Source of the DNA: Eublepharis macularius
Taxonomy: Eukaryota > Chordata > Lepidosauria > Squamata > Eublepharidae
NCBI RefSeq assembly: GCF_028583425.1
Contig: NC_072800.1
Location: 11,731,001-11,795,000 of the forward strand
Reading direction: 5' to 3'
DNA length: 64,000 nucleotides
Shown here piece by piece: positions 35,901 through 43,266 of this stretch. The notes beneath the pieces were generated by a model that was given only the letters and a program-made list of their open reading frames with translations, was not told where the DNA came from and ran no database searches. The translations under genes and the position numbers were made by a program. The first letter of the stretch is position 1. Each line of letters opens with the position of its first letter.

Positions 35901-37815
35901 ATTTATTGTATTAGACATTGTATTGTCTGTTGTATTTTTATCCTGCTTTTCCGCCAAGGTGCTGAAGCAAGCATATGTGGTTCTTTCCCCCCTCATTTTA
36001 TCACACAACAACCTTGTGAGGTTGATTAGGCTGAGAAAGAGTGACTAATGCAAGTCATCTTATACGCTTCATGCCTAAGTGAGAGTTTGAATCCAGGTGT
36101 CTGCTGTCCAACCCTCTAACCACTACACCATATTAACCTGTTACAGTTTGATAACACCGTCTGTTGTAACCCACGTGCCAGTGTGGCTTAGCGGGAAAGA
36201 AAATCCCATGGAATTTTCATCAGTTCAGATCAGAGATTATTGTGTATCACCATAGGCTGCCACAAAATTACAAAACCTCCGTTAGATAAGATAAAAATTA
36301 GGTAAAATACATCTATATACAATACTGGTTTACCAGAACATGGGCCATTTCCATGCTACTTACCTTCATCTGGAACGCTGCGGAACGTTGTGAAAAAGAT
36401 GCGGAAGATAGTGTCTTCTCGTGCGAGTTGTGCGCGGTATCGCACAAAACTTGCGCAAGAAGACGCTATCTTCTGCGTTTTTTTTGCGACGTTCCACAGC
36501 GTTCCGGATGAAGGTAAGTAGTGTGGAAACGGCCATGGAGAAAATTTCGTTAAAACAGACATTGATTAAAACCATCAGTCAGTAAGTTAACTGCATGTTT
36601 AGGTAACACCCTCTTTTTTTGCTGCATTAGATCTTCTCTTCATAGCAGCAAAGGCAAAAAGTGAAACTCTATATGAAACGTACACGTCAACATCAGAAAG
36701 CAAAAATGAGAATTTCTGAGGATAAGCTTAAAACAGATTAAAATCCCACCAGAAACTTGGATCTGGGGTCAAAATATAAAGGGCAAAAAAGGATAAAATG
36801 AGGTAAATTCTCTAGTGTATGAGATCCACATTGTTTTGCATCACTTCGCAATACTTGAAGTCTGTTCTCGTGTTCGGCGGTGGGACATCAAACACTGAAT
36901 AATCCAGTACCGTGCATCATGCAAGCGTGACGCAGGCCTTGCTTCCTACTGGGGTTGTAATGACAAACACAAAGATTTAACACACTTGTTAAATGTGCTG
37001 CAAGTGGGCAAGAATCCACCCTGAAGCATGGTCCTTTGGCATGGCATGGCCAGGTATGTTTCCTGCTGGCCTGGGGTGTCTTCTCCCTCCTGACGTGAAA
37101 AGCAAATGTATTGCTCAGCCTGCTGTCACACACCAAGTGTGGAACCAATCCTACAATGGAAAGCCTGTTGGAGGGTATTTGTGGGTTTTAATAATCTACA
37201 TCTGTTATACAATTATCCTGTTCTGTTGTCATTTGTGCTGTATCCTGGTGGAGCCCTCAAGTCATAGCTGACTTATGACGACCCCTGGCGGGGTTTCCAT
37301 GGCAAGAGAGTAACAGAGGTGGTTTGCCATTGCCTGGAGGCCTCCCATCCAATTACTAACCAAGGCCAACCCTGCTTAGCTTCTAAGATCTGACGAGCTC
37401 AGGGTCACCTGGGCTATCCAGCGCAGGATGTGCTGCAGCCTGTTCCTATGTGTTTTGTTATGGCCTTCGGTTAAAAGAAAGTTAATAGCTCATGCCTCAA
37501 AACTTTTAAATAATCCAGAAAGTAACTTTAAAAAAAACCCCTACAGACCAGAAACAAAAGTACAGTTTCATCCCAAGATTGCTTTGCTTGAGTTCTCTGC
37601 TGCAGAAAAACCTCGTCCCAAATTAATATGGTTTGTTTTGGGTTTTTCTTGAAGGACACTTCACAGCAATGGTTTGGAAGAACACAAAAAAGATGGGCGT
37701 TGGAAAGGCAGCAACAAGCGACGGCTCCACGTTCGTGGTGGCCAGATATGAGCCAGCTGGCAATATCGTGAATCCTGGTCACTACGAGCAAAACGTTCTT
37801 CTACCAAAGAAATAA
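14622..37815 (+). CDS. GLIPR2: GLIPR2, Golgi-associated plant pathogenesis-related protein 1 (spliced, 5 exons)
   Basis: Five exons with consensus splice sites join in phase to 154 codons. The family (CAP/SCP superfamily, GAPR-1) is a small protein without a signal peptide that sits on the cytosolic face of Golgi membranes. It is N-myristoylated at Gly2 (here MGKSAS fits), and in mammals it has been linked to Beclin-1 binding and negative control of autophagy. The CAP fold fills nearly the whole chain. Visible landmarks are His54, CGENLAWA at 63-70 with Glu65, Glu86 in [10 protein letters not shown], His103 in GHFTAMVWK and a C-terminal QNVLLPKK. All four putative active-site residues are kept, and the length equals what I recall for human GLIPR2. 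Introns are about 14.2, 1.8, 4.3 and 2.4 kb, crowded with transposons that spare the exons. I see no frameshift or stop, so it should be functional. Confidence 0.97.
14641..16268. other. GLIPR2 intron 1, part
   Basis: No second gene is visible. A short stretch near 16060-16120 (AATCTTGTTGGTCTTTAAGA) is a fragment of the SINE-like family. The remainder is AT-rich, with no bounded repeat recognised. Confidence 0.5.
16269..16472. mobile_element. Foldback MITE, AGAGCCAAGC family, copy 2
   Basis: The ends AGAGCCAAGCTACAAGTGAC and GTCACTTGTAGCTTGGCTCT are perfect inverted repeats and the arms extend for about 95 bases. Inner wording (TCAAGTTTTGATGGGA) is shared with the copy at 24824-25058 but not with the copy at 1689, showing two subfamilies. 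It lies in intron 1. Confidence 0.85.
16473..17214. other. GLIPR2 intron 1, part
   Basis: About 16828-16908 is a small inverted pair (GCAGTCCTAAGAAGGGTTAC facing GTAACTCTTCTTAGGATTGC), a fragment of a widespread short repeat. No other feature is seen. Confidence 0.5.
17215..17334. mobile_element. Foldback MITE, AGAGCCAAGC family, short copy
   Basis: The ends AGGGCCAAGCTACACATGAC and GTCATGTGTAGCTTGGCCCT are exactly inverted. The interior shares TTCTCCCTGTTCACTTGCCCTC wording with the copy at 1689-1888, so it is a deletion form of that subfamily. Confidence 0.85.
17335..18812. other. GLIPR2 intron 1, part
   Basis: A G-run lies at about 17400. I recognise no gene or bounded repeat. Open frames at 18187-18435 and 18525-18811 show no family signature. 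Confidence 0.45.
18813..19066 (+). mobile_element. hAT foldback element (family A)
   Basis: A perfect 8-bp duplication CTTCTAAA lies at 18805-18812 and 19067-19074. The ends read CGGGGCTTTTTTTCAGC and AAAAAAAACCCCCTG. The interior is two inverted halves around the Alu-unrelated core CCTGATCTCCAGACAGAGG. It inserted in intron 1. Confidence 0.92.
19512..19761 (+). mobile_element. hAT foldback element (family A), best-preserved copy
   Basis: The ends CAGGGCTTTTTTTCAGCTGG and AGAAAAAAAGCCCTG are intact, with a perfect 8-bp duplication GTATTAAT at 19504-19511 and 19762-19769. The inverted halves meet near 19636. This copy defines the family ends best. Confidence 0.95.
19770..20410. other. GLIPR2 intron 1, part, with a possible weak MITE
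   Basis: About 19917-20097 has facing words (CATTCACACGTAAG and CATGTGTGAAAATG; TAAAGTGGC and GGTGGCTTAAG) that suggest an eroded MITE. A direct repeat of about 20 bases (TGTACATCAATATGCAAAAA) is duplicated near 20198-20240. There is no gene. Confidence 0.4.
20411..20971 (+). mobile_element. 561-bp non-autonomous hAT element (CAGGGGTGGCCAAACTG ends)
   Basis: Terminal repeats are CAGGGGTGGCCAAACTGCGG and AACTTTGGCCACCCCTG. A perfect 8-bp duplication AAATAGAG lies at 20403-20410 and 20972-20979. A CT-rich tract fills 20527-20650. No transposase frame is present. This is a widely distributed vertebrate hAT end type. Confidence 0.95.
20980..21481. other. GLIPR2 intron 1, part
   Basis: AT-rich sequence without a recognisable feature. 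Confidence 0.5.
21482..21775. mobile_element. MITE with 40-80 bp inverted ends
   Basis: GGGGCCTTTTTTGCACAGGT at the left faces CCGTGCGAAAAAAGCCTC at the right, and the inversion continues inward (GATTTTTGCC with GGCAAAAATC; GTTAACTCC-type words on both sides). No clear duplication is found, so the superfamily is open. The A/T-run next to a G-rich end resembles hAT. Confidence 0.7.
21776..22694. other. GLIPR2 intron 1, part
   Basis: No gene or bounded repeat is recognised. Confidence 0.5.
22695..22914 (-). mobile_element. hAT foldback element (family A), reverse orientation
   Basis: A perfect 8-bp duplication CTCCATGG lies at 22687-22694 and 22915-22922. The left end CAGGGCTTTTTTTTCTGGG and right end TGAAAAAAAGCCCTG are present. 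The central part is shorter than in other copies. Confidence 0.93.
22923..24823. other. GLIPR2 intron 1, part
   Basis: About 23282-23400 carries CG-rich wording (AACGTCGCGCCACGTTGCGG, then GAGTTTTGCGCGACGTCG), an eroded copy of the GGCC-ended foldbacks at 36343 and 42328. A (CT)n run is near 24466-24492. No gene is recognised. Confidence 0.5.
24824..25058. mobile_element. Foldback MITE, AGAGC family, diverged copy
   Basis: The ends AGAGCAGAACCACAAGTGAC and GTCACTTGTGGTTCTGCTC are perfectly inverted. Arms of about 95 bases share TCAAGTTTTGATGGGAAATG with the copy at 16269-16472. Confidence 0.8.
25059..25745. other. GLIPR2 intron 1, part
   Basis: No gene or bounded repeat is recognised. Several open frames overlap here without family signatures. 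Confidence 0.45.
25754..26162 (-). mobile_element. hAT foldback element (family A) with internal duplication of element plus flank
   Basis: A perfect 8-bp duplication CATACAGC lies at 25746-25753 and 26163-26170. Inside, a unit of about 152 bases is repeated in tandem: it begins in the host flank (GGTGAAGAGGTTCATACAGC at 25734 and again at 25886) and runs through the left half of the element. The second copy therefore contains host sequence, including a third copy of the target octamer. It most likely arose after insertion, by slippage or template switching at the foldback. Confidence 0.92.
26171..27329. other. GLIPR2 intron 1, part, unclassified
   Basis: There are no recognisable coding motifs. 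The segment 26380-27060 has TTTATT words and pyrimidine-rich wording that might be a reversed LTR, but no ends or duplication support that. Confidence 0.4.
27330..27751 (-). mobile_element. Short non-autonomous Helitron
   Basis: Read on the minus strand it starts TCCTACTATATAAAAGGCAA and ends GGGCTTTGCTGCTAG, that is TC at one end and CTAG at the other. A hairpin (AGCTTGTTG pairing imperfectly with CACAATGGGCT) lies just before the CTAG end. The flanking bases are A on the 5' side and T on the 3' side, the expected insertion point with no target duplication. The ends match the larger Helitron at 43267-44007. The GC-rich interior has no Rep or helicase. Confidence 0.88.
27993..28386 (+). mobile_element. 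394-bp non-autonomous hAT element (TAGAGATGGGCAC ends)
   Basis: A perfect 8-bp duplication ATTCTCAC lies at 27985-27992 and 28387-28394. The ends are TAGAGATGGGCACAAACC and GGTTCATGCCCTACTCTA. The interior is dominated by inverted and direct GGTTCGTGAACC-like words. Its 84-codon frame is a by-product. Confidence 0.92.
28854..28962 (+). CDS. GLIPR2: GLIPR2 coding exon 2
   Basis: The acceptor TTCTTTTAG and donor GTGAGTAC bound the exon. It completes Ala5 and encodes residues 5-41, including [17 protein letters not shown], the first helix of the CAP domain. It ends in the second position of a Gln codon. Confidence 0.96.
28963..29952. other. GLIPR2 intron 2, left part
   Basis: No feature is recognised. 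A frame at 29495-29908 has no family signature. Confidence 0.5.
29961..30396 (+). mobile_element. 436-bp hAT element (family B, CAGGGGTCATTTC / GAAATGAGCCCTG)
   Basis: A perfect 8-bp duplication GATTTATG lies at 29953-29960 and 30397-30404. The left end has CAGGGGTCATTTCGTAGAAA and the right end CCCCTTGAAATGAGCCCTG. The interior repeats GGGCCCAAAATGGC words. A reverse-oriented sister of nearly equal length is at 50815-51248. It lies in intron 2, about 400 bases before exon 3. Confidence 0.94.
30405..30794. other. GLIPR2 intron 2, right part
   Basis: AT-rich, with the polypyrimidine and branch region leading to exon 3. No other feature is seen. Confidence 0.5.
30795..30898 (+). CDS. GLIPR2: GLIPR2 coding exon 3
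   Basis: The acceptor AATATAG and donor GTAAGT bound it. It encodes residues from Gln41 to Gly76, starting [14 protein letters not shown] (His54) and including [11 protein letters not shown] (Glu65), two of the four residues discussed as a putative active site in this family. Confidence 0.96.
31127..31372 (-). mobile_element. tRNA-headed MIR-like CORE-SINE
   Basis: On the minus strand the 5' part reads TTAAGAGCGGCAGG, then GGTTTGATTCTCCGC (B-box-like). This is followed by CAGCTGGGTGACTTGGGTCA, the conserved core of MIR-type SINEs, and a tail ending in GTTGTTGTTGT. It is a nearly complete copy lying in intron 3. Confidence 0.8.
31579..31838 (-). mobile_element. Foldback SINE-like element with 14-bp target duplication
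   Basis: CTCCCTTAAAGAAA flanks both sides (31565-31578, 31839-31852). The arms are near-perfect inverted copies: GGTAGCACCTTTAAGACTAA at the left, TTAGTCTTAAAGGTGCTACT at the right. They meet at a perfect stem (GGATAAGAAGAAA with TTTCTTCTTATCC) around 31680. The right arm is longer and adds the family head (CTACAGACTAAAATGGCTAA). A duplication this long points to target-primed retroposition and not to a hAT transposase. Confidence 0.88.
31853..34254. other. GLIPR2 intron 3, part: LTR-like and hAT-like remnants
   Basis: About 32490-32740 has ATAAAAGCAGGCCTGG followed by ATTAAATTTTCCTGGG, reminiscent of an LTR promoter and poly(A) region but without boundaries. A (GT)n(GA)n microsatellite lies at 32868-32908. 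Near 33920-33937 a GTGCACACCCCTA end matches the right terminus of family C, with no left partner. The T/G-rich block 32990-33560 has long frames that look compositional. Confidence 0.4.
34263..34407 (+). mobile_element. Old short hAT element (CAG...CTG ends)
   Basis: The left end CAGCTTTTCCCAACCTGTGG and right end GAACCACTG are eroded hAT termini. Flanks ATTTAAAC and ATCTAAAT match at 6 of 8 bases. The interior is GTGGGTC-type wording on both sides. It is an ancient copy in intron 3. Confidence 0.6.
34416..35217. other. GLIPR2 intron 3, part
   Basis: A G-run lies at about 34576 and a C-run at about 34780. No gene or bounded repeat is recognised before exon 4. Confidence 0.5.
35218..35295 (+). 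CDS. GLIPR2: GLIPR2 coding exon 4
   Basis: The acceptor CTTGCAG and donor GTGAG bound it. It completes Gly76 and encodes [16 protein letters not shown] and on to Thr101, including Glu86, the third putative active-site residue. Confidence 0.96.
35296..36342. other. GLIPR2 intron 4, left part, with a MIR-like SINE
   Basis: About 35935-36140 on the minus strand reads as a tRNA-headed MIR-like SINE (GGTTAGAGGGTTGGACAGCA, B-box-like GGATTCAAACTC and a TCACAAGGTTGTTGTG core). A direct repeat AAAATGGCTGCCATAAGAGG occurs twice near 35476-35530. Confidence 0.6.
36343..36534. mobile_element. CG-rich foldback MITE, GGCC ends, Harbinger-like
   Basis: The ends GGCCATTTCCATGCTACTTAC and GTAAGTAGTGTGGAAACGGCC are inverted, and the arms continue through GGAACGCTGCGGAACGTTGTG and its partner. 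The stem carries many CpG and GCGCAAGAAGACGC words. Flanks share CATG or CATGG, a short duplication at best. The short duplication and GG/CC ends suggest PIF/Harbinger. A sister copy is at 42328-42519 and a half copy at 48881-48979. Confidence 0.7.
36535..37249. other. GLIPR2 intron 4, part
   Basis: No feature is recognised. Confidence 0.5.
37250..37430 (-). mobile_element. 5S-rRNA-derived SINE
   Basis: Read on the minus strand, 37430-37336 follows 5S rRNA: TGAGCTCGTCAGATCTTAGA, then AGCTAAGCAGGGTTGGCC and TTGGTTAGTAATTGGATGGG. These correspond to the internal Pol III promoter and following loops. The downstream part (AATGGCAAACCACCTCTGTT, GTCATAAGTCAGCTATGACT) is a non-5S body. This is SINE3-class architecture, known in squamates. 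It lies about 220 bases before GLIPR2 exon 5. Confidence 0.85.
37655..37815 (+). CDS. GLIPR2: GLIPR2 coding exon 5
   Basis: The acceptor TTTTTCTTGAAG opens it and TAA closes it. It encodes Gly102-Lys154: [17 protein letters not shown] with His103 (fourth putative active-site residue), the FVVARY strand and the C-terminal NVLLPKK. The first Gly codon is split with exon 4, and the frame is intact. Confidence 0.96.
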
Positions 37816-39800
37816 CTTCTTCCGGAGCAGGGGAGTTGGGGTGGGGAGGGGAGAAAGGGCGATTGAAGCAGCCAATGAAAAGCAAAGCTGTGGATTGGAC
37901 AAGAGTGCACAGGTTCTCCATGTGGAGCTGCAAAATCAGCGAAATAACCCCCCTCACACGTGGTTTTCATGCGAAAAAGCTGCACGGGGGAAGGCAGGCG
38001 CCTTTCTTCCCCCTGCAGTGCTGTTCTAAACCCCTTTTAGCCCTCCTTTTTGAAAAAAGAAGCCGTTCCCCACAGCTGCCTTGTAACTGCGCAGAGCACC
38101 TTAAAACGAGCGCCTGCCTGTGCAGAAATGTATCATCTAGAGCAGCTGGAGACAGTCCTGAGGGGAACCAGTGCTCAAGCGCACAGGAGGCACAGCAAGC
38201 CCAAAACATGAAATATGCAAAAATATGTTTCTGTTGTTTGCAGCCCTTTGAATTTGTGTATGGTCCCCTTAAGACATCGGTACGCTTTCATTAAAATGTG
38301 ACGGCTTTAAGATTAGTCTTTAATATGTTCAGATTTTTCAGCGTGTACCCCTAGGAAGTAAACTGTCTGGCCTTTGGCTATGAAGTCAAAACAGTTCCGT
38401 TGCTTGTAAATCATATTTATCTCCACAGTGTTTACTTCGTTGTGTCACTTTCAAGTATTGCTTTACGCCTGTTGTATAGTCATTTCCAAATCCTTTCCTG
38501 CGCACCAACCCTGTGGTGTTGTATGATAACACATGGTGCTCTTGTAAATTACGATAGAGAAGTTTTGGAACACTCCAGTTGAAAATGGTATTCTGCAGCC
38601 TGCTCTACAGAAAGAATCAGGTACAAAGTTGGCACAAAAAGTTTTCCATTTAATTGGGATTTTAAAAACAGTCCTGACATGGGTTGGGTAGTTAAAATCT
38701 GTCTGCAATTCTGCACTGAGCTAGACATTCACGAGTATCCGGTATGCAAAATCCTGTGTTCGGAGCTCTGTGTGCATGGTGCTCTTCTGTAGGAATTCAG
38801 AAAAATACAAAATGAGGTACTAGGTGAAGAATTCGATTTCGATAGAATCTCTGCTTTCAGTATTTTTTTAAAAAACAAGTTAGTTTCTAGTTCTTATATT
38901 GGTAGAACTAGTAGGAAATTTAGGTAGGGCTGGTAGAAAATTTAGTCTGGATCCAGTTCCCCATGTAGAAGCCACCAGAACTGCACAACATGTGCTGTGA
39001 TTCTAAAGGAGCACAGAAAACAACAAGATAAAAAACAAAGACTGTGGATGCAGTCTTTGTTTTTTATCTTTCAGCAAGATATATTTGAAAATGCGTGATT
39101 AATCTTTGCTGAAAGCTCAGAAGCCGAAGGTAAATAAGATGTCCAGCAGTCTGGAGGTAGGGATGGATGTTTTAGTGTTTGGACTATACCAAAAAATATG
39201 CAATATACCAAAATTTCAAAATAAATTACGCACAACAAAAGATCATGACAATTGCTCAGTTGGCCCCATTTATATAGGCCACAAAACTCTGCTTGTCTTG
39301 GTATGGAATTTTCTTTTCAGTGTGGAGTCCAAATGGCCCTGGGCATAAATCTCACCTTTATATATGAAACCACTGCTATTCTGTCCACAGTTATTTATGC
39401 TTAAGTTATCCATCTTTACTGGGATTCATCATCCAAATCTAAGGACAGGATTGCAACCCAGTGTATGGATTGTACCAGTGATGGAGAAAATGGAGACAAG
39501 CATTTAATTGTGGGCAAAACTTTTTATCCCTTCTATGTGAAACTGGAAGTAGTCATTTTCACCCTGCTACAAAACCAGTGCGTTCTAGTAGCCTTAACCA
39601 TGTTCAATAGGATCCAGTTTCCTGAACATACAGCTTGCATTTTATAAAACTGAAAAATGCAGCCCAAAACAATACAAATGAGTTTAGCTTACATAGCTGG
39701 CATAATATTAATGTGTTCTAGTTTGATGGATGCTGTATGTTAGGTCCTATTAAACGTAACCAAGAATTCATCATGGCATAATTAACATTAGAAAAATAAA
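37816..39800 (+). other. GLIPR2: GLIPR2 3' UTR and downstream flank
   Basis: The 3' UTR starts after the stop. ATTAAA at about 38290 is the nearest poly(A)-signal-like word and AATAAA at about 39796 is a stronger one further out, so the end is between about 38.3 and 39.8 kb. A 20-bp perfect hairpin lies at 39025-39070. No other gene is visible. Confidence 0.5.
39025..39070. other. 20-bp perfect hairpin
   Basis: The arm AAGATAAAAAACAAAGACTG is followed by the loop TGGATG and then its exact reverse complement. There are no terminal features of a MITE and no target duplication. It is AT-rich and short for a pre-miRNA. Confidence 0.8.
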
Positions 39801-41131
39801 GTATTTTTCATATGAAATATTTATGGCTGTTTTTAAACAAATCCTCACCACTTGAGCTATAATTTAGAAGTGTCGCCGATTCCCTGAGCACTAATTTGAC
39901 AAGAGATGAGAAGAGTGTTGAGACTACATCAGCAAGCGAGAACATATTTGTCAATCGTTTGGTAGGTCGCATATGTCTTGCAATTTTGTATTTACATTAG
40001 CGAGTGGCAAATTATCAAGGCCCTTCAAGGATAACAAGAAGTGGGAGGAGTTTTGTCATAGTGGACAAAAGGGCTTGGGGGTCACGGAAAAGAAGGAAGT
40101 TGGCAGGTTTCCACTGAGAAAAAGCAGGGCTGGCACCAAGGGCTGGGCAGCTGCTATGGCCTGAGAGCCTCTGGAGGGGCCACTGAAGACCCCTCGCTTG
40201 TTAGGGCTCAGGTGCCCCTGCCGCCACGGGCCCTCTTGTACTATATGACGGTGGCTGAAGTGGGCCTCTCCAGACTTCCAAGCAGTGGTGGCAGCTGAGA
40301 TGAGGAACAGCAGCCAGCCCCACCCCCCCTGCCTGCTTTCTTTCTCTGAGTGAATGAGAAAGAACAATGGCCCTCAGCAGCAACCACGGCCGCTTGCTTC
40401 CTGCCCGGATATGGGACAACGAGGCTGGAGGAAGACAAGGAGATGAGGGCCACCATGATGTTGCCTCTTTGCTTGGCCCTGAGAGGAGAGAGGAGGAGCT
40501 GAAAGGTTTACTTAGGGTCATGGTCCAAAATACGTCTTTATGGAAGCACGTCTCAAGAATGCAATTGTCCAGCTTTGGCAAAGGGTGAGATGAGCTGATC
40601 GTCGAGCTTTGGAGCCAATGAGTCCGAATGCCGTGGTTCAGATGAGCAAAGTGTTTTCTTTTGAGGGGATGGGGGTTTTGAGGATCATGTGGAGATGATC
40701 TTTTTGTTTGGGATCTCAAGATAGTTTTGATTTGGTATTTTCAGACACTGTGGGGCTAGAACCAGCATCTCTGCCGCTGAGGCACAGATTTCCTACTCCT
40801 TGCTCCTGTCACGAAAGGGAACTGCAGGTGACTCAAGCCTTGGGTGCTAACCACAGATCAGAATTCTCCCTAGGAATAAAGTCATCTTGTTGCTATTGCC
40901 TGCCATATACTTGCAAGGGCTGCCGAGTTTGGGCAATTCTACACATCCGGACTGATAACCCCTGGATACTTATTCATCTATGTACTTCATTTATCCCTAG
41001 CATTTCTCCTCATTGGGGACCCAAAGCAGCTGACCTCATTCTCCACTCTTCCATTTGGGATGGGACTCAATCCAGTAGTTAGGTGTTGCTGTCTGACAAA
41101 GATCCTGGACAGCTCCAGGGTAGACCACCTG
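39801..41131. other. Intergenic stretch
   Basis: No gene is recognised. The region 40080-40590 is more GC-rich and has several overlapping open frames without family signature. Confidence 0.45.
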
Positions 41132-41139
41132 GTCCTAAG

Positions 41140-41542
41140 CAGGGCTTTTTTTCAGCTGGAACGCAGTGGAACAGAGTTCCGGAACCTCTTGAAAATGGTC
41201 ACATGGCTGGTGGCCCCGCCCCCTGATCTCCAGACAGAGGAGAGTTTAGATGGCCCTCCATGCCGCTCCAGCAGCATGGAGGGCCATCTAAACTCTCCTC
41301 TGTCTGGAGATCAGGGGGCGGGGCCACCAGCCATGTCACCATTTTTGCCGAGGGCGATTTAAACTTTTAAAAACTCCCCCCTTGTTCCAGCGGACCCAAA
41401 GTGACATCATTGGTCCTGGGAATGTGCACGTACTTTGCGCGTGCACATGTGGTACCAGGGGGACCATCTCCCACCAAGAGTTGCCCCCTCTGCTGGCAAC
41501 CCACTGAGTTCCACCGCTTCTTTTGCCAGAAAAAAAGCCCTG
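41140..41542 (+). mobile_element. 403-bp hAT element (family A), long form
   Basis: A perfect 8-bp duplication GTCCTAAG lies at 41132-41139 and 41543-41550, with intact CAGGGCTTTTTTTCAGCTGG and AAAAAAGCCCTG ends. Besides the usual foldback it keeps about 150 extra bases (near 41355-41505) absent from the other copies. Part of that segment reappears in reverse at the left end of 13393-13625, so this is closest to the parent form seen here. Confidence 0.94.
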
Positions 41543-41550
41543 GTCCTAAG

Positions 41551-42262
41551 TATATCTCCTGTTACAGGTGCCGCTATTTCCTTGCTAGGGGAGGGGGAGG
41601 GAATACTCCCAGTAATTATTTACTTTATATCTGTAAGTACAGACGGAAAAGTGAAACTAAGCATAACAATAAACTGAGGGTTGCTGCTCAAAACAGGATA
41701 CCTGTATCTTGTTCCTGGAGTACCAGAAGCAGCCAAGAATATGGAGTGTGGGCAGGGAAAGGTGACGATGTCAGAAGGGTGCGCGATTACGCATCACAGG
41801 GAAAGGAGGGAGTACTCGACACTGGATTTTCACGTTCCTTATAATGTCCCAGCCAAAGGCTGTTCAAAGAGGTGGAGGAAGTGCTGTAGACTTTTCAAGA
41901 CCCAACAAAGAAAGTAATTTTTCCTGCCTTCTGATATTTACCATTCTTTTCCAAGCACTTCATACAGTATTTTGGAAAACTAGTTCCAAGAAGTGTGAAC
42001 AACATTGCTGTAACAGATGTGTTTATGTTTTGGTGTGACAATCTTCCCGCCACCCCCTTCCATTACATTAATACAGTTATTACCCTGCACATGTTTAATC
42101 ACAGCTTGTACCAAATTAGAAGCGAGGAGGAAGAAAGCTGCCTTACTCTGCACAGCCCTCTGTGAGGGACCAAAAATGGGTGTCGGATTATAACCCTGTC
42201 CCTCCTCCCTCAAGTGTCTTGTTGGTCATGGAGTGTGAGAGTGTGTGGAGGGGTCCAGCTCT
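41551..42262. other. Intergenic stretch
   Basis: No gene or bounded repeat is recognised. Confidence 0.5.
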
Positions 42263-42317
42263 CAATATATCCATGGACACTGGACCTACCTAAGATCCAG
42301 TGTCCATGGATATATTG
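42263..42317. other. 22-bp perfect hairpin with 11-nt loop
   Basis: CAATATATCCATGGACACTGGA is not longer than one arm and is followed, after the loop CCTACCTAAGA, by its exact complement. The whole is 55 bases and lies 10 bases before the CG-rich foldback at 42328. Confidence 0.85.
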
Positions 42318-42327
42318 CTTAGACTAT

Positions 42328-42519
42328 GGCCGTTTTCACACTATTAACCTGCTTCCATAACGTTGCGAAATGTCGCACAAAAACCGAAGAAGATAGCGTC
42401 TTCTTGCGAGAGTTTTGCGCGACATTGCGCAAAACTCTCACGAGAAGACGCGATCTTCCGCATTTTTTGTGCGACGTTTCGCAACGTTACGGAAGCAGGT
42501 TAGTAGTGTGGAAACAGCC
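42328..42519. mobile_element. CG-rich foldback MITE, GGCC ends, Harbinger-like
   Basis: The ends GGCCGTTTTCACACTATTAA and TAGTAGTGTGGAAACAGCC match the copy at 36343-36534 in design. The arms contain TTGCGAAATGTCGCAC facing GTGCGACGTTTCGCAA. Flanks share TAT or CTATG. The superfamily is inferred from the ends and the short duplication. Confidence 0.72.
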
Positions 42520-43124
42520 TATGTTCCATTTTTGGATCTGAGCTTACAACAAGAATAATACTTCATGAAAGGTATTGTCAACTATTTACTGCCTTTACTA
42601 CATAAAAATGGCACTGTATCCCTTAAGCAAAATATGCAAGTGTGTGACTATCCACATGTTGTCAGTTTTATTATTTTTTTTTTTTGCAACAGTAAGTTTG
42701 GGACAAAAACTTTTGAATTGTATAATCCTTCCTTACAATTCAGTGAAGTCCAAGTGCAGAAGTGGGCTATGCGCATAAGTGGAGTGGCTTCATGATGCTG
42801 GGATCCCGGCCTCACTGCCACCTGTTATGAGGGGGCAGTTGAGCCCTGTGTGAGGCAGGTGTGAGCCTGGCCCGAGCCTCATGCAGGGTGTTTGCTGCCA
42901 GTATGGAGAGCAGGTAAAGCACTGACAAGTGGTGTGAGGTGCTACGCAGGCAGTGCGCTTACCACCAGAGCAGTGAGAAAGCAGGTGGGGCATTTGCTGC
43001 CAGCACAGACATCTAGCTGCTCAACCCTATGGGAGCCTGCTTGACTCTGTCCTCCTCCATCAGCAGCTCAGGGATGTACGCAGAGGCAGAATCCATTTCA
43101 GGGAGGTTTTTGCCTCCCAATCTA
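42520..43124. other. Intergenic stretch
   Basis: A T-run lies at about 42672. No gene is recognised. Confidence 0.5.
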
Positions 43125-43266
43125 CTCTTGATTGGGGTGCAAAATAGTAAAGAGTCCAGTTGCACCTTTAAGACTAACTAACTTTATTGTAGCATAAGCT
43201 TTCGAGAACCACAGTTCTCTTCATCAGATGTATCTGACAAAGAGAGCTGTTGTTCTTGAAAGCTTA

